Shown here in pieces: positions 13,784 through 25,348 of a stretch of 64,000 nt of DNA. The notes below the pieces were generated by a model, which made no database searches, had not been told where the DNA came from, and saw only the letters and a list, made by a program, of their open reading frames with translations. The translations under genes were made by a program, and so were the position numbers. The stretch's first letter is position 1, and each line of letters opens with the position of its first letter. Where the stretch lies: contig QYAI01000005.1 of NCBI GenBank assembly GCA_003988855.1, positions 372,001-436,000 on the forward strand. The letters run 5' to 3'. The DNA is from Arachnopeziza araneosa. Taxonomy: Eukaryota; Ascomycota; Leotiomycetes; Helotiales; Arachnopezizaceae.

Positions 13784-14233
13784 GATGCCAATGACTGTTG
13801 CGACGTTGCTATATGGTTGAAGATCTTAACCTTTGGGAGACGTTCAAGTCTCGCGAGGCGTATGGTAGCCGTTCGCAGGCGACAAGGAAGCCGAAAGTAG
13901 TAGTCCTGCCTTACAATACCACATGGAACCACTTACTCTGAGATTTTGAAGATGGATATTCGAGGTATGATCCATGAAAGTTGAGATTGTTAAGAAGGTA
14001 GTGGCTCCAACATGTCAAAGAATTTCAGGTTGCCATGCTCGGTTAGATTACTGTACCTAGCCTTGTTAGCCTTGTCGCTAATGAGGCTTGGGCCAATTTG
14101 AGCCTCATATGTAACTACGTTCGGGTTCATCTTTTTTCTCCTCTTAGTTCTTCGACAATCATGACTCTTTTACTTGAAATTCTTCGTCTTTGATAATATT
14201 CGATGTCGAATATTTCTAAGCTCAGCAGAGAGA
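13784..14233. other. RAT1/USO1 divergent promoter
   Basis: This 450-bp spacer separates two genes transcribed away from each other. I see no coding exon in it. Runs of C/T-rich sequence near 14125-14160 precede the USO1 start, as is common in fungal promoters. Confidence 0.5.
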
Positions 14234-17124
14234 ATGTTCGCAATTGCAACTCCAGCGAGGCAGACGGTGGAAGATACTATCGTAACATTATCCGGCAGAC
14301 TCTCTTCGTCAACCCTCCTTGAGGATAGAAGGGCAGCTGTTCTAGGTCTGAAAAGTTTTGCTTCAGCATACCCAGCAACAGTTTCTAGTAATGCATTGCG
14401 AGGACTGATAGGCTGTTTGAATCAAGACGGGCAAGACATAGACACCACGCAAGCTACCCTGCAAACCCTGCTCCAGCTCTTCAACCCAAATGAGAATAGC
14501 CCCGAAGCTTCTGAGGAAATCGCATTATGGCTAGCTGATGAGTTTACACAGAGGCAGGATAACATAACGCTGTTATTAAACTTGTTGGATACCAACGACT
14601 TCTACTGCCGCCTCTGTTCATTGAAGCTCCTTTCGGCTATACTATCTGCTCGCACTGAACGGATGGAAGAGTGCATTTTTACGGCTCCATTAGGAATTTC
14701 AAGACTGGTGGCGATTTTGGACGACAAAAGAGAAGCCATCCGTAATGAAGGCCTTGCTCTGTTAACTTACCTTACTCCAAATTCGGCGGAGCTGCAGAAG
14801 CGGGTCGCCTTTGAGGATGCCTTTGACCGGATCTTCAACATAATAAAGCTTGAAGGGTCCTTGCTGCATGGAGATAGGATTGTTGAGGACTGTTTAATTC
14901 TTCTGGCTAATCTCCTTCGACTGAATATATCCAATCAGTCTTTTTTTAGGGAAGCAGGGTGCGTACCAAAAGTTGCACGAATCCTTAGCGAAATTGTTGA
15001 TGGACAAGGTGAAGAGATAGAGGTTGCAGCATGGGCGGCGATGCAGAGGAATAGGAACATCTATGCATTGCTAGCCGTTTTACGTCTTTTTCTGGGCACT
15101 GGTGCTGTTGGTACACATACAAATCAAGCATCCTTTTGGCAACATGGGATATTGAATCATGTTCTCAATTTGGCTTTTAGCCGCTCAACAGAATTGCAAA
15201 TAAAAGCAGAGGTAAATCTTTCAATATACCCTTAGTAAGAACATGAAATAAGTTAATGATCTTGCCTCAGGCTCTGACGACCTGTGCTGATATTATTCGC
15301 GGTAATACTAGTATTCAGGAGGGATTTGCACAATTGCAAGTCGCTTCAGTTCTTGATGAATCGCCAGCTGAAGGAAACGGGGTTACCCAACAAGACGCAA
15401 TACCCCAAGTCTACGTGATAGATGGACTGCTTGATCTTACTCTAAGCATATCATCGATTGGAGCTTTTGATTCCAGATTATCTGCATGTGAATGCATCAA
15501 AGCATACTTCTTCAACCATCCTATTATAAGAAAGCATTTTCTCAGGCGTGCTATCGAAGGCCATACGAGAGGCGTAGATGAGACTGCCAATGTCTTGACA
15601 ACCTTACTTCAACCATTGGATAGTCATAACCTCGGGGACCCGTACCGATACTGGTTTGCAGCAGTAATACTGTTTCACTTGATTTTTGAAGATTCAGATG
15701 CAAAGACTTTGGCCATGCGTGTTACCGAAGGTGATGCAGCAAATGGCGAGGAGGTAGTGACATGTATTCAGTCGCTTACTGGAAATCTGGTTATTGGACT
15801 TCAGAAAGATGTTGATGATCGGGTAACAGTAGCGTACCTAATGCTATTGTGCGGCTGGTTGTTTGAGGATCCTGACGGGGTCAATGATTTCCTTGGCGAA
15901 GGCAGCAACCTTCAAAGTCTCGTACAGGTCACTTCAGGCATGTCTTCCGGCAAGACAATTGTGCAGGGTCTATGTGCTATGGTTCTTGGGATTGTTTACG
16001 AATTTTCGACGAAAGACTCGCCTGTCTCGAGGAAGACTATTTACCCTATATTGACATCTCAATTGGGACGTGAGAAGTACACTGATCGCATCACCAAGTT
16101 AAGAAGTCATCCAGTAGTCCGTGACTTTGAGGTCCTCCCACAAAAACTAAGTTCTGCATCACCTGGGAGTCTGCCAGAGGTATTTTTTGATGGTACTTTT
16201 GTCGATTTCGTGAAGGACAACTTTAGCCGCCTTCTCCGGGCAATTGATCGCGACCCTGGTTTGGAAATTCCTGTAGTTGCAAATGGTGTCCAGAAGGGCA
16301 TTTCTCGAGAAATGGTTGACTCCTTGCGCTCTCAGCTTGAGGAGAAGACTGAGCTACTGCAAAAGGCGGAGGAGGACTTGCTATCCCTTGGAAGGAAATT
16401 GAACCAAGAACAAGCCGAACATCGAAAATCCAAAGATAGTTTTGGTGTAGAATTGTCGAGAATCAGGCATGTTAATGATAGCCTGCAGCTGCATCATGAG
16501 GATGAAATAAAGTTAGGAGTGCTAAAGCAGTGTTGGATCATGAAATGCTAACACTTCGCAGTAACCTACGTTCTGAGCAAGGCCGAACAATTCAGGATTT
16601 CCAGAGGCAGCTCGAGCATAGCCGAAAGACTGCTGATGCTAATATTGAACGGATGAAGAAGCGTGTGGAAGTTGAGGTTAACGACCTGCATGTTACTCTT
16701 CGGAGATTGGAAACAGAATTGGAAAAAGTGATATCACTTCCTTCCATAACAAGACATAATGCTGACATCCTCGTAGTCCAATAATGACCATGTGCAAGAC
16801 CTTCAGACAGCTCATGGAGAATATAGCACAAAACTAGCAGAATACTCTCTTCAAGTCAAGCGTGCAGAAGAGAAGATTAGTGAATCCGAGTCTCAACGGG
16901 AATTGGCCAATGACCAAGTCACAAAGATTAAAGCAGCTTTGGCGGAGAAAGAAGGCCAGAAAAATTCAGTGCAAAATGAGCTCGACGATCTCCTTATGGT
17001 TTTTGGTGATCTAGAGGAAAAGGTCACCAAATACAAAGAGAGACTCAAAGCACTTGGGGAAAGTGTGTCTGACGGGGAAGGCGAGGAGAGTGAGGAGGAT
17101 GGTGAGAATGACGATGTAGATTAG
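14234..17124 (+). CDS. USO1: Vesicle tethering factor Uso1/p115
   Basis: This long tether links ER-derived vesicles to the early Golgi before SNARE-mediated fusion. Four exons (14234-15211, 15271-16511, 16562-16727, 16777-17124) give 910 residues. The N-terminal globular head is armadillo-like. It carries family sequence such as LLEDRRAAVLGLKSFA, EIALWLADEFTQRQDNITLLL, FTAPLGISRLVAILDD and VEDCLILLANLLRLN. A coiled-coil region rich in Glu, Lys and Leu starts near residue 690, and the tail is strongly acidic (GEGEESEEDGENDDVD), as in p115. The 50-nt intron 16512-16561 has a GCTAAC branch point and restores the frame, so the apparent frameshift there is not real. I chose ATG 14234 (MFAIATPARQT) because upstream in-frame codons have no ATG and homologues start at this point. 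The protein is somewhat shorter than many fungal Uso1 proteins, mainly in the coiled coil. Confidence 0.93.
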
Positions 17125-17538
17125 TCATACAGACGCTGTAGAATAGAATATGGCGCATATGTGAAGATATGACAATGTATGTTCCAATCTTTTTAGATAC
17201 CCAAAAAGCATGCATTTGTCTCGAGGCTGAGACCCCATCTTAGGTAGCGTGTAAGGCACTATGCAAGGCTATGTTGTACAATGCGTGTGATTGGACAGCC
17301 TCTCGCTTCTTAAATTGACTCTTCAATTTGCTGAGGTGACTCAAATTCAAATCGCGGGGTGTTAGGTCTTCATATTGTCTCAAACTCCTTGCCGCAACGC
17401 AACATCTTTTGACCACAAACAACCCTTCAGCTTCATTCACGTCTTTCGCTCGACTTGGATTAGCGGAAAATTGCTTTGTTCTCTTGATACTGTCTCCGAA
17501 TCCCTACCTTCTCGGGGCCTTTGCCCCTCCCATCCACA
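17125..17538. other. USO1-ILS1 spacer with ILS1 promoter
   Basis: No gene is visible here. The stretch holds the USO1 3' region and the promoter of the synthetase gene, including a TGACTCA site listed separately. Confidence 0.5.
17337..17343 (+). promoter_or_regulatory. TGACTCA (Gcn4/CPC-1-type) site upstream of ILS1
   Basis: An exact TGACTCA palindromic core lies about 200 bp upstream of the isoleucyl-tRNA synthetase ATG. A second partial match, TGACTC, lies about 20 bp upstream of it. This is the binding core of the bZIP regulator of cross-pathway amino-acid control, Gcn4 in yeast and CPC-1/CpcA in moulds. Synthetase genes are known targets of that system. The site is seen; its function is inferred. 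Confidence 0.5.
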
Positions 17539-20500
17539 ATGAGTATCGATTTTCCTAAAGAGGAGGAAAGCATCCTTCAACACTGGAAACAGATCAAGGC
17601 ATTTGAGAGGCAGGTTGAGCTCTCGAAATCTAGACCTTTATACACGTTCTATGATGGCCCGCCGTTCGCAACGTAAGTTGGCCCTTTGACCAACGATTCC
17701 CCCTCGACGATTAAAATCCCGTCTCTCAAGCGCAAGCTAATTATTCTCAGTGGTCTCCCTCACTATGGACATCTCTTAGCTTCCACGATCAAAGATATCA
17801 TCCCTCGATATTGGTCAATGAAAGGCTATCATGTGGAGCGACGCTTCGGATGGGATACTCATGGACTACCAATTGAACACGAAATTGACAAGAAGTTTGG
17901 AATATCTGGCAAGGACGCAGTCATGAAGCTCGGTTTAGCTAAGTACAACGAAGAATGTAGAGCTATTGTCATGCGGTTCTCGACAGAATGGCGTACTACT
18001 ATTAATCGATTAGGAAGGTGGGTTGATTTTGATAATGACTATAAGGTAAGTGTTCCTAATCCAGAATATGAACTCTATCATTGATAAGTAATAAGACAAT
18101 GGATCCCACTTTCATGGAATCCGACTGGTGGGTATTCAAGCAGATATTCGACAAAGGAGCTGTCTATCAAGGTTACCGAGTCATGCCATATTCAACTGCG
18201 CTTACAACAGCGCTGAGCAATTTTGAGGCAAACCAGAACTACCAAGACATCACGGACCCTGCTGTGGTGGTTTCCTTCCCATTGTTGGACGATCCAGATA
18301 CTAGTCTTCTGGCTTGGACTACGACTCCATGGACATTGCCTTCTCATACCGGATTGGCTGCACACCCTAACTTTGAGTATGTGAAAATCCGTGACGAAAA
18401 GTCCGGGAAAAACTATATCTTATTGGAGAAGCTGCTCGGGACGCTGTACAAAGATCCCAAGAAAGCAAAATTTGAAGTAATCGAGAAGATCAAGGGAAGT
18501 GCCATGCTTGGATGGAAATATCAACCGTTATTTGATTATTTCTACGAGGAGTTCAAGGATCACGGTTTCAAAGTTCTTAATGCAACTTATGTTACGGATG
18601 ACAGTGGCGTAGGGATTGTTCACCAAGCTCCCGCTTTCGGCGAAGAAGATTATAATGTCGCTATGGAAAATGGTGTCATTAGCGAGCATCGCCCTCCACC
18701 TAATCCAGTAGATGAGAGTGGTCATTTTACATCAAGAGTGCGCGATTTCGCGGGGCAACACGTCAAGGTTGCTGACAAAGCTATCATCAAGTATCTGAAG
18801 GGTACTGGTAGGTTAGTTGTGGAGTCTCAGATCAGGCATAGTTATCCTATGTGTCCTCGTTCGGATACGCCATTAATCTACCGGGCTGTTCCATCTTGGT
18901 TCATTCGTATTCCTGAAATTGTGCCTCAGATGCTCCAAAATATTGAAAGCTCACACTGGGTTCCTTCTTTTGTCAAGGAGAAGCGATTTGCAAGCTGGAT
19001 TGCTAATGCACGAGATTGGAACGTCTCACGAAATCGATATTGGGGCACTCCAATTCCTTTGTGGGTTAGTGACGACCTCGAAGAAAAGGTCTGCGTTGGT
19101 AGCATCGCGGAGCTAAAGGAGCTCAGCGGCTACAAGGGTGATATCACAGACCTCCACCGCGACAAGATTGATCATATCACTATACCGAGTAAGATAGGCA
19201 AGGGTGAACTGAAAAGGATAGAAGAAGTTTTCGACTGCTGGTTTGAATCGGGAAGTATGCCGTACGCAAGTCAACACTATCCATTCGAGAATAAGGAAAA
19301 GCTTAAGAGCTCATTTCCAGGCGATTTCATCGCTGAAGGACTCGATCAAACAAGAGGATGGTTCTACACCCTATTAGTTCTAGGGACCCATCTATTTGGC
19401 GTTTCTCCCTTCAAGAACTGCGTTGTCAATGGTATTGTTCTGGCCGAGGATGGTAAGAAAATGTCAAAGCGGTTGAAGAATTATCCAGATCCCTCTATTG
19501 TCATGAGCAAATACGGTGCGGATGCTCTACGTCTATACATGATTAACTCGCCCGTTGTAAGAGCCGAGCCTCTTCGGTTCAAGGAATCAGGCGTGAAGGA
19601 GGTTGTGGCTAAAGTATTGCTGCCTCTGTGGAACAGTTATAAGTTCTTCGAAGGACAAGTTGCGCTACTCAAAAAAATCGAAAATATTGATTATTTTTTC
19701 GATCCCTCTGCAGAATCTTCGAATAGCAATGTTATGGATCGATGGATTCTCGCAAGCTGCCAAAGTTTACTCAAATTTGTAAATGAAGAGATGGAAGGTA
19801 GGGCTAGGCCATCCTTTTCCATAGAATAATTACTTATGAGAACTAGCTTATCGCCTGTACACTGTGGTCCCCCGACTTCTGGACCTCATCGACAATACTA
19901 CGAATTGGTATATACGCTTTAACCGAAAGCGACTCAAGGGCGAGCTTGGGCTCAACGACACACAGCATGCCTTGAATACCCTCTTTGAAGTTATTTTCAC
20001 CCTCGTAAAGGGTCTTGCCCCATTTACGCCTTTCATAACTGATACTATTTACCAACGCTTAATCCCGCATATTCCCAAAAGTCTCCAGGGTGAAGACCCT
20101 AGGAGTGTACACTTTTTGGCATTCCCAGATGTTAGAGAAGAGCTCTTCGACGCAGAAATTGAGCGACAAGTCGGTCGTATGCAACGGGTGATCGAATTAG
20201 CTAGAGTGTCGAGGGAACGACGTACAGTTGGCCTCAAGACCCCCCTCAAGACACTGGTTGTAATCCATCCCGATCCAGTGTACCTGGAAGATATCCGGTC
20301 CTTGGAAGGTTATATCACGGAGGAGCTCAACATTAGAGACCTTGTTCTATCTTCAAACGAAGCGAAATACAACGTTCAATATAGTGTATCTGCAGATTGG
20401 CCTGTACTTGGGAAAAAATTGAAAAAAGACATTCAAAAGGTCAAGAAGGCGTTGCCGGGACTCTCCAGCGTAGAAGTTCACAGATTTCTGCTACAAAAGT

Positions 20501-20955
20501 CGATTGTTGTTGATGGCATTAAACTGGAGGAAGGGGATCTTGTGGTCAAGCGAGGCTTGAATGAGGACGAGTCGTCCAAGAATTTGGAAACCAATACAGA
20601 TGACGATGTTCTCATCATACTTGACGCTGAGATCTACCCAGAACTGGCGGACGTGGGTCTAGCAAGAGAAATCATCAACCGCGTACAGAGATTACGGAAA
20701 AAGGCCGGTCTGCAACCTACGGATGACGTCAGGATGGAATATAAAGTGTTGTCTGATCCTGATAATATCGGGCTCGAAAAGGCTTTCAAGGAGCAGTCAA
20801 GCGTCATTGAGAAAGCCCTTAGACGACCAATCGACCAACATGTGATTACAGAGGTAGATGGAGAGATTCTTAATGTGACGGAAAAAGGTGTCATTTTGCA
20901 GGAGGAGCAGGAGATTCAGAAAGCGATGTTTTTGCTAAGACTACTGAACCTATGA
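17539..20955 (+). CDS. ILS1: Cytosolic isoleucyl-tRNA synthetase
   Basis: The enzyme charges tRNA-Ile with isoleucine in the cytosol. Four exons (17539-17672, 17751-18045, 18096-19797, 19847-20955) give 1079 residues, the usual eukaryotic cytosolic length. It is a class I synthetase. The HIGH motif appears as HYGH near residue 48, formed just after the first splice junction (FAT/GLPHYGH). The KMSKR loop is seen in EDGKKMSKRLKNYPDPS. The editing (CP1) domain lies between them (TTPWTLPSHTGLAAHP, FGEEDYNVA). The C-terminal anticodon-binding region follows with RVQRLRKKAGLQPTDDV. No mitochondrial presequence precedes MSIDFPKEEE, which supports the cytosolic form. A TGACTCA site lies upstream. The gene converges on the small twin-CX9C gene, whose stop is 98 bp away. 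Confidence 0.97.
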
Positions 20956-21052
20956 TAGCTATCTGCAGTTCTTTCTGTGGCTAGACCAAAAGATCCTTCC
21001 TCATGGATCAACACAATAAGTGCTTTAGAGACTAGCAGCAATTCAGATTCCA

Positions 21053-21336
21053 TCACTTTCCCCTTGACACGGCCTAGAATAACCTTTTTAGCAAGTCTTC
21101 CAATGATACGCTTCTGACCTACAAGATAGCAATTCTTCAATCGCAAGAATTCCGTTAGACATTTATCCTTGTGAACTAAGTCATAGTCCACCACAACACA
21201 TTTTCCATAGAGTGAGGCCTGCAACTTGTTAGGGGATCATTGCACATTAGGGGTTAAATATGGCAGATGAGACCTCTGTTGAGCATTTCGACACTGCCTG
21301 TGCGAATTTCTCAATTGGTCTAGTTCGAGGAGGCAT
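21053..21336 (-). CDS. Small twin-CX9C mitochondrial protein, NDUFAF8-like
   Basis: This is a compact gene of three short exons: 21336-21274, 21218-21123 and 21073-21053. They total 180 nt, or 59 residues. The peptide begins MPPRTRPIEKFAQAVSKC and ends NCYLAVSRGK. It holds exactly two CX9C motifs: CSTEASLYGKC, made across the first splice junction, and CLTEFLRLKNC. This is the coiled-coil-helix-coiled-coil-helix pattern of proteins oxidised in the mitochondrial intermembrane space by Mia40. The pattern YGKC-x9-KDKC and EF-x-x-LKNC resembles the complex I assembly factor NDUFAF8 and its fungal relatives; that link is from memory. The first donor (GTCTCA) is unusual, but any other splice would break the nine-residue spacing. 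The acceptor is preceded by a CTAAC branch point. It sits between ILS1 (convergent) and SFI1 (divergent, 239 bp between starts). The third exon is the least certain. Confidence 0.75.
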
Positions 21337-21575
21337 ATGAGCAGAAATGTGGAAGTAGATAGTTGTGGTTGGAAGTTTAGGACCATTCACTCCTCTGAAT
21401 CTCTTTCTCGGAAAAACATCGGGTCCTGGGTTTGGCCAAGCCGACCGACCCCGACGCGCATCGCGAGCGCGTCAAGAATACCTACCCCAATACAAATGTA
21501 TCTTCAACATCAGCTTTGCCAACCTGTCAACATGCGACGAAGGAATTGATGAGCTAGCCGAATGCCTTCCTCTAG

Positions 21576-24500
21576 ATGCCTCCCACAGGATACTCTCCGC
21601 AATCCATTGCCAGGAAAGCCTCGTCTAAAAATGCGGAACCTTACTATAGTAACGAAGGTAGCTTGCTCCTATCCAAAAAAACGCAGTGCGCTGATAGTGT
21701 GCAAGATGTCGCTGTACTCCATGATATCGTCATATTGGCACAGGATCTCTTACCGACAGAGCCGTTGGCTACTAATGCCCTGTTCTCTGCTTATTATTCC
21801 GTTCTTCCAAAATTTCAAGTCAACCCTGATCACGATAACCGTTATGCGCGAATCCTATTTAAGATTGGAGGTCTACGGGGCCCAGAGAGTTTATATGAAA
21901 AGTTTGAAGAGGTTCTGGCGAGGATGGGAATTCAGATCGAGTTCGCGCCGGAAGACAACGAAGAAAGACTCATCTCTCTTGAGGGCTCCAATAGTAATCG
22001 ATCTGAGCCACCTCTGGGAGCACCTCCTCATGTCGGAAGCAAAGATTCTCGAGGCCGCCAAAGGCGAAATTCTGAGAGCTCTGCCTGGGACCTCGGAAGC
22101 TTGCTCGAGAATAGCTCCAGGAAGCGAAGCAACTCTTTGTCGTCCGCTCCGGGAACCAAGACAGAGAAAGCTGATATCTACGAGAATGAGCTCCATGAGC
22201 AATATGAGCAGCCGATCATATCAGAAAACCAGGATTACCGTAAGGATATTCTCGATCAAAATATTGGAACCTGGTTAGCTTCCGGCCCGGCCGTGGTACC
22301 CATACAACAAGATACACCTATCTCAACGCGTCCTAATTTACATATACGGCGCGAATCAACATATTTGGCAGACAACCGGCCAGTCATTGGCCCATCAGTG
22401 CCTACTTCAGATGACTACCAACCGACGAGTGAGACCACCGCCGCTACATCTCATTTTGATGATGAGGCGACCATAGATTCAATTCGATCACAGCAATACT
22501 TTCAAGAAAACTTGCAATCCGAGAGCTTGATCAATATCAAAGCCTCTCTGATATTTAATCATCACCTAGCTCTATTTGCGAAGAGCTATGTTCGAAAGTG
22601 GAAAGAGAAGTCCCGACAATTCCACGAGAATACTATTAGTCTTAATTTGGTAGCCGCTACTCACGATAGAAAAGCCCTCATTCATTCGGCTTTAGACACA
22701 TGGCGCTTTCGAGCTCTGGAAAAGACTCAGATAGCAGAAACGGAAAGGTTCTTTGGCCAGGTTGAGAGGCGTGCAACAAGAGCAAGAGAATTATATCTTA
22801 TGCATGTAGCTTTTACACATTGGTCTACGTGTGCTTCTGAAGAAGTTCAACGCACGGCACTTGCAAGAAGACATATTATAAGAGCTAGAATCTTCAATGC
22901 TTGGCGAGAGATTACAGCTGTTAATGAGCTCAAGGTCCGCCGACATGTTATCGGAAAATTCTTTCGTGCTTGGATGCAACGATACCATCTTACTATTTCC
23001 CACGGTGCGACAGCCGTACAAAGGTACATGGGCGATTTAGCGAAGACCTATTATCAAACATGGCTACAAAAGCAAATGGTAATGAAGGCTCTAAATTTGT
23101 GGGCTGAACGAAGGAGTCGACAAATATTATTTCACTGGATCGTGATTTCTCACAGTGTTTGGAAGAATCAGCATGCCTCAAGGGCAGTGAGACGTCATCA
23201 ACTGTTAGGAAACGCTTTGAAAGCCTGGAAAACAAAGATTGCTGAAACTTTAAGCAATAACACACAGGCATCTGTTCACTATTACAACGTTTTAGGTGGG
23301 ACTGCCTTGAGGAAGTGGTGCTTGGAAATTGGCGTGATCCCAGCAAAGAATGCTGTACAGACTGACATCGCTCTCCGGCAAGTTCGAGAAGCTTTCTCTT
23401 TTTGGTTATATCGCACCCGCCAGGAGCAACGGGCTTCGGCGCTAGATCGGGCGAAGATTATTCGAGAGGCTTGGACAGATTGGCGTCACAAAGCTCGCTC
23501 TCAAATGATCAACAAACATGTCGATAACCGAGTTCTAGCGCGCGCTATGTACAAATGGATAGTTGCAGGAAGAATAATTGTGACGAGTCGAGTCCGAGCC
23601 AAAACACGTCTCCAAGGTGCCATGCAAGTCTGGATATCTAATTACCAGGCTTCCAAGGAGTTTAGACGGGACCAGGAAGCCGTCGCACATGCATCTTTAA
23701 CCCGAAAGGCGCAGATTCATGCTCTGCGTCATTGGTACTTTAATATGGAGTTTTTACAGCGCTTGGAGATCTCGGCCGCCCATTTCAAAACATCTCGTTT
23801 ATTACGAGGAGTATTATCACAGTGGCTTGCGCAAGCATATCAACTTCAGAAACTGCAACAATGGTCGAAAGACGCTGAGTTTTACTTTGTAGCGTCTAGA
23901 ACTTTGACCAAATGGAGGTCTTCTACCGAATCCGCAAAGCGAGAAAAGAGGAAAATAGCTTATGCTCAAGTGCGTCGAATCACAAATATGAAGCTTGCAA
24001 GATTAGCCCTTCTATCTTGGCGCCAACAAATACAAGGCAAACTAATCCTGAAAACAAGAGCCTCTGAGATAAGCCAAAATCGAATTGTGATTGTCGGAAT
24101 GTATATTTTCGATCGCTGGCGTGGCCGGGCTGAGGAAGTAAGGGAATTGGATGTAATATGTCGCGCTCATGTGGTCGAAAAATACTTTGACACGTGGAAG
24201 AATCGTTCATTTGCTCTCCAAGCCCTCCAAAGAGAGGCTATCATGACTTATCAAGAACATCGAGAAGGTAGAGCTCTGAAGAAGTGGAGTCTAGTCACCT
24301 TGCAGGTACGGTCTCAATCAAATTATGCAGCCGATGTGAGTGAGAAAAATGCGAAGCGGACTTTCAGGAGGATGTTTACCTACTGGCACCAAAAGACTGC
24401 GCATAGAAGACAACTGATTGGTATTCCGTCCGACTTTGGCATCGCTACTAAAGCCGAAACGTGGTTAGAGCTTGGCGAAGAGCTTAAGGTTGATGAACCG

Positions 24501-24776
24501 ATCAAGGATTTAGATCAACGAATTCTCCCAACTCCAATGCCTGGATATCTCAGCACTCCATCCAAAAGATCAGAAAGGGTGATGGCGGCTGCTGCTCGGT
24601 ACTCCACAACGCCTAGAGCACCACTCTCCACTCCTTTTGAGAAGCATTTACGAGCTCAATGGTCTGGAAGTCTTTCATCTTTTAGGAACGCAAGTCCCAG
24701 CAAGGACACCTTGCGTAAAGAGGGATTCGCTGACATTTCAGAGGTAAGTGAGGTTATCAATGAGGGGAGACGTTGA
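21576..24776 (+). CDS. SFI1: Spindle pole body protein Sfi1
   Basis: Sfi1 is a long filament that binds centrin (Cdc31) and drives duplication of the spindle pole body. The protein has many roughly 33-residue repeats, each with a conserved Trp in a helix, from about residue 320 to 900: LIHSALDTWRFRALEKTQ, ARIFNAWREITAVNELKV, ALNLWAERRSRQILFHW, LARLALLSWRQQI and others. The N-terminal block DIVILAQDLLPTEPLATNALFSAYYSVLP is typical of filamentous-fungal Sfi1. An in-frame 48-nt intron, 21658-21705 (GTAGCT to GCAAG), probably removes residues between YYSNE and DVAVLHD, leaving 1050 residues. The end is uncertain. GAG/GTAAGT at 24744 is a perfect donor, and splicing to 24803 would give a different last 11 residues ending at 24838. 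The read-through stop at 24776 is used here. Confidence 0.9.
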   Translation: MPPTGYSPQSIARKASSKNAEPYYSNEGSLLLSKKTQCADSVQDVAVLHDIVILAQDLLPTEPLATNALFSAYYSVLPKFQVNPDHDNRYARILFKIGGLRGPESLYEKFEEVLARMGIQIEFAPEDNEERLISLEGSNSNRSEPPLGAPPHVGSKDSRGRQRRNSESSAWDLGSLLENSSRKRSNSLSSAPGTKTEKADIYENELHEQYEQPIISENQDYRKDILDQNIGTWLASGPAVVPIQQDTPISTRPNLHIRRESTYLADNRPVIGPSVPTSDDYQPTSETTAATSHFDDEATIDSIRSQQYFQENLQSESLINIKASLIFNHHLALFAKSYVRKWKEKSRQFHENTISLNLVAATHDRKALIHSALDTWRFRALEKTQIAETERFFGQVERRATRARELYLMHVAFTHWSTCASEEVQRTALARRHIIRARIFNAWREITAVNELKVRRHVIGKFFRAWMQRYHLTISHGATAVQRYMGDLAKTYYQTWLQKQMVMKALNLWAERRSRQILFHWIVISHSVWKNQHASRAVRRHQLLGNALKAWKTKIAETLSNNTQASVHYYNVLGGTALRKWCLEIGVIPAKNAVQTDIALRQVREAFSFWLYRTRQEQRASALDRAKIIREAWTDWRHKARSQMINKHVDNRVLARAMYKWIVAGRIIVTSRVRAKTRLQGAMQVWISNYQASKEFRRDQEAVAHASLTRKAQIHALRHWYFNMEFLQRLEISAAHFKTSRLLRGVLSQWLAQAYQLQKLQQWSKDAEFYFVASRTLTKWRSSTESAKREKRKIAYAQVRRITNMKLARLALLSWRQQIQGKLILKTRASEISQNRIVIVGMYIFDRWRGRAEEVRELDVICRAHVVEKYFDTWKNRSFALQALQREAIMTYQEHREGRALKKWSLVTLQVRSQSNYAADVSEKNAKRTFRRMFTYWHQKTAHRRQLIGIPSDFGIATKAETWLELGEELKVDEPIKDLDQRILPTPMPGYLSTPSKRSERVMAAAARYSTTPRAPLSTPFEKHLRAQWSGSLSSFRNASPSKDTLRKEGFADISEVSEVINEGRR

Positions 24777-25348
24777 GATATTTGTCCTGCCTGTGGCTCA
24801 AGGCCGAGACGGAAGCTGATTGGATAGTGTTTTTGTGAAATACTTATGAAGCACATGAATTACATGAAATATCCCATTGCAATGGCGTTTTGAGTTAGCA
24901 AATAGTCTCAGATGAATGTGAACGATGATAAGGAAGAGCTTATCTCTCCTCCGATCTTCCAGCACCCGAAAGATCAAATGTAATTGAGACAAGAGGTTAT
25001 TACGGGATCACAATAGTGTAGACCAACTCTCTACCAGAATTAGAGTTGAGAGTGTTACACAGATGTACCGGAGCTGATGTAACCTCCGTGACTGTAAAGC
25101 TAACCTACCCCTGTAGCTCGCGGGACGCGGCTGCTGAATCGCAGCCTTTCCAGATCTTCAACTTCTTACGCCACATAACAACAATACCTAACTTACCTTT
25201 CACCTCCTTCCATTTTCGCTTGCCAAATGATTCTCATTCTACTATTCCATCAAATTTAACCAGATCTCAGCCCTGGTCCTTAAGACCGAGCGACTACGTT
25301 CCCCTCTTGAACAAATATTCAAAGTATGCTCCGCGGTGTTCAATAGAA
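24777..25348. other. SFI1-RAV1 spacer
   Basis: This contains the SFI1 3' end (possibly a last mini-exon to 24838) and the RAV1 leader. A frame open from 25046 runs into the RAV1 start, but it has low-complexity content and no family match that I recognise, so I take it as leader. Confidence 0.5.

Noticed and set aside
16512..16561. Apparent one-base frameshift in USO1
   Set aside because: A 50-nt intron with GTTAGG donor, GCTAAC branch point and TTCGCAG acceptor joins the two frames in phase. No lesion is needed.
20916..21224. 102-codon open frame antisense to the end of the synthetase gene
   Set aside because: It reads through an intron of the twin-CX9C gene. The real gene stops at 21053, before the synthetase, after splicing.
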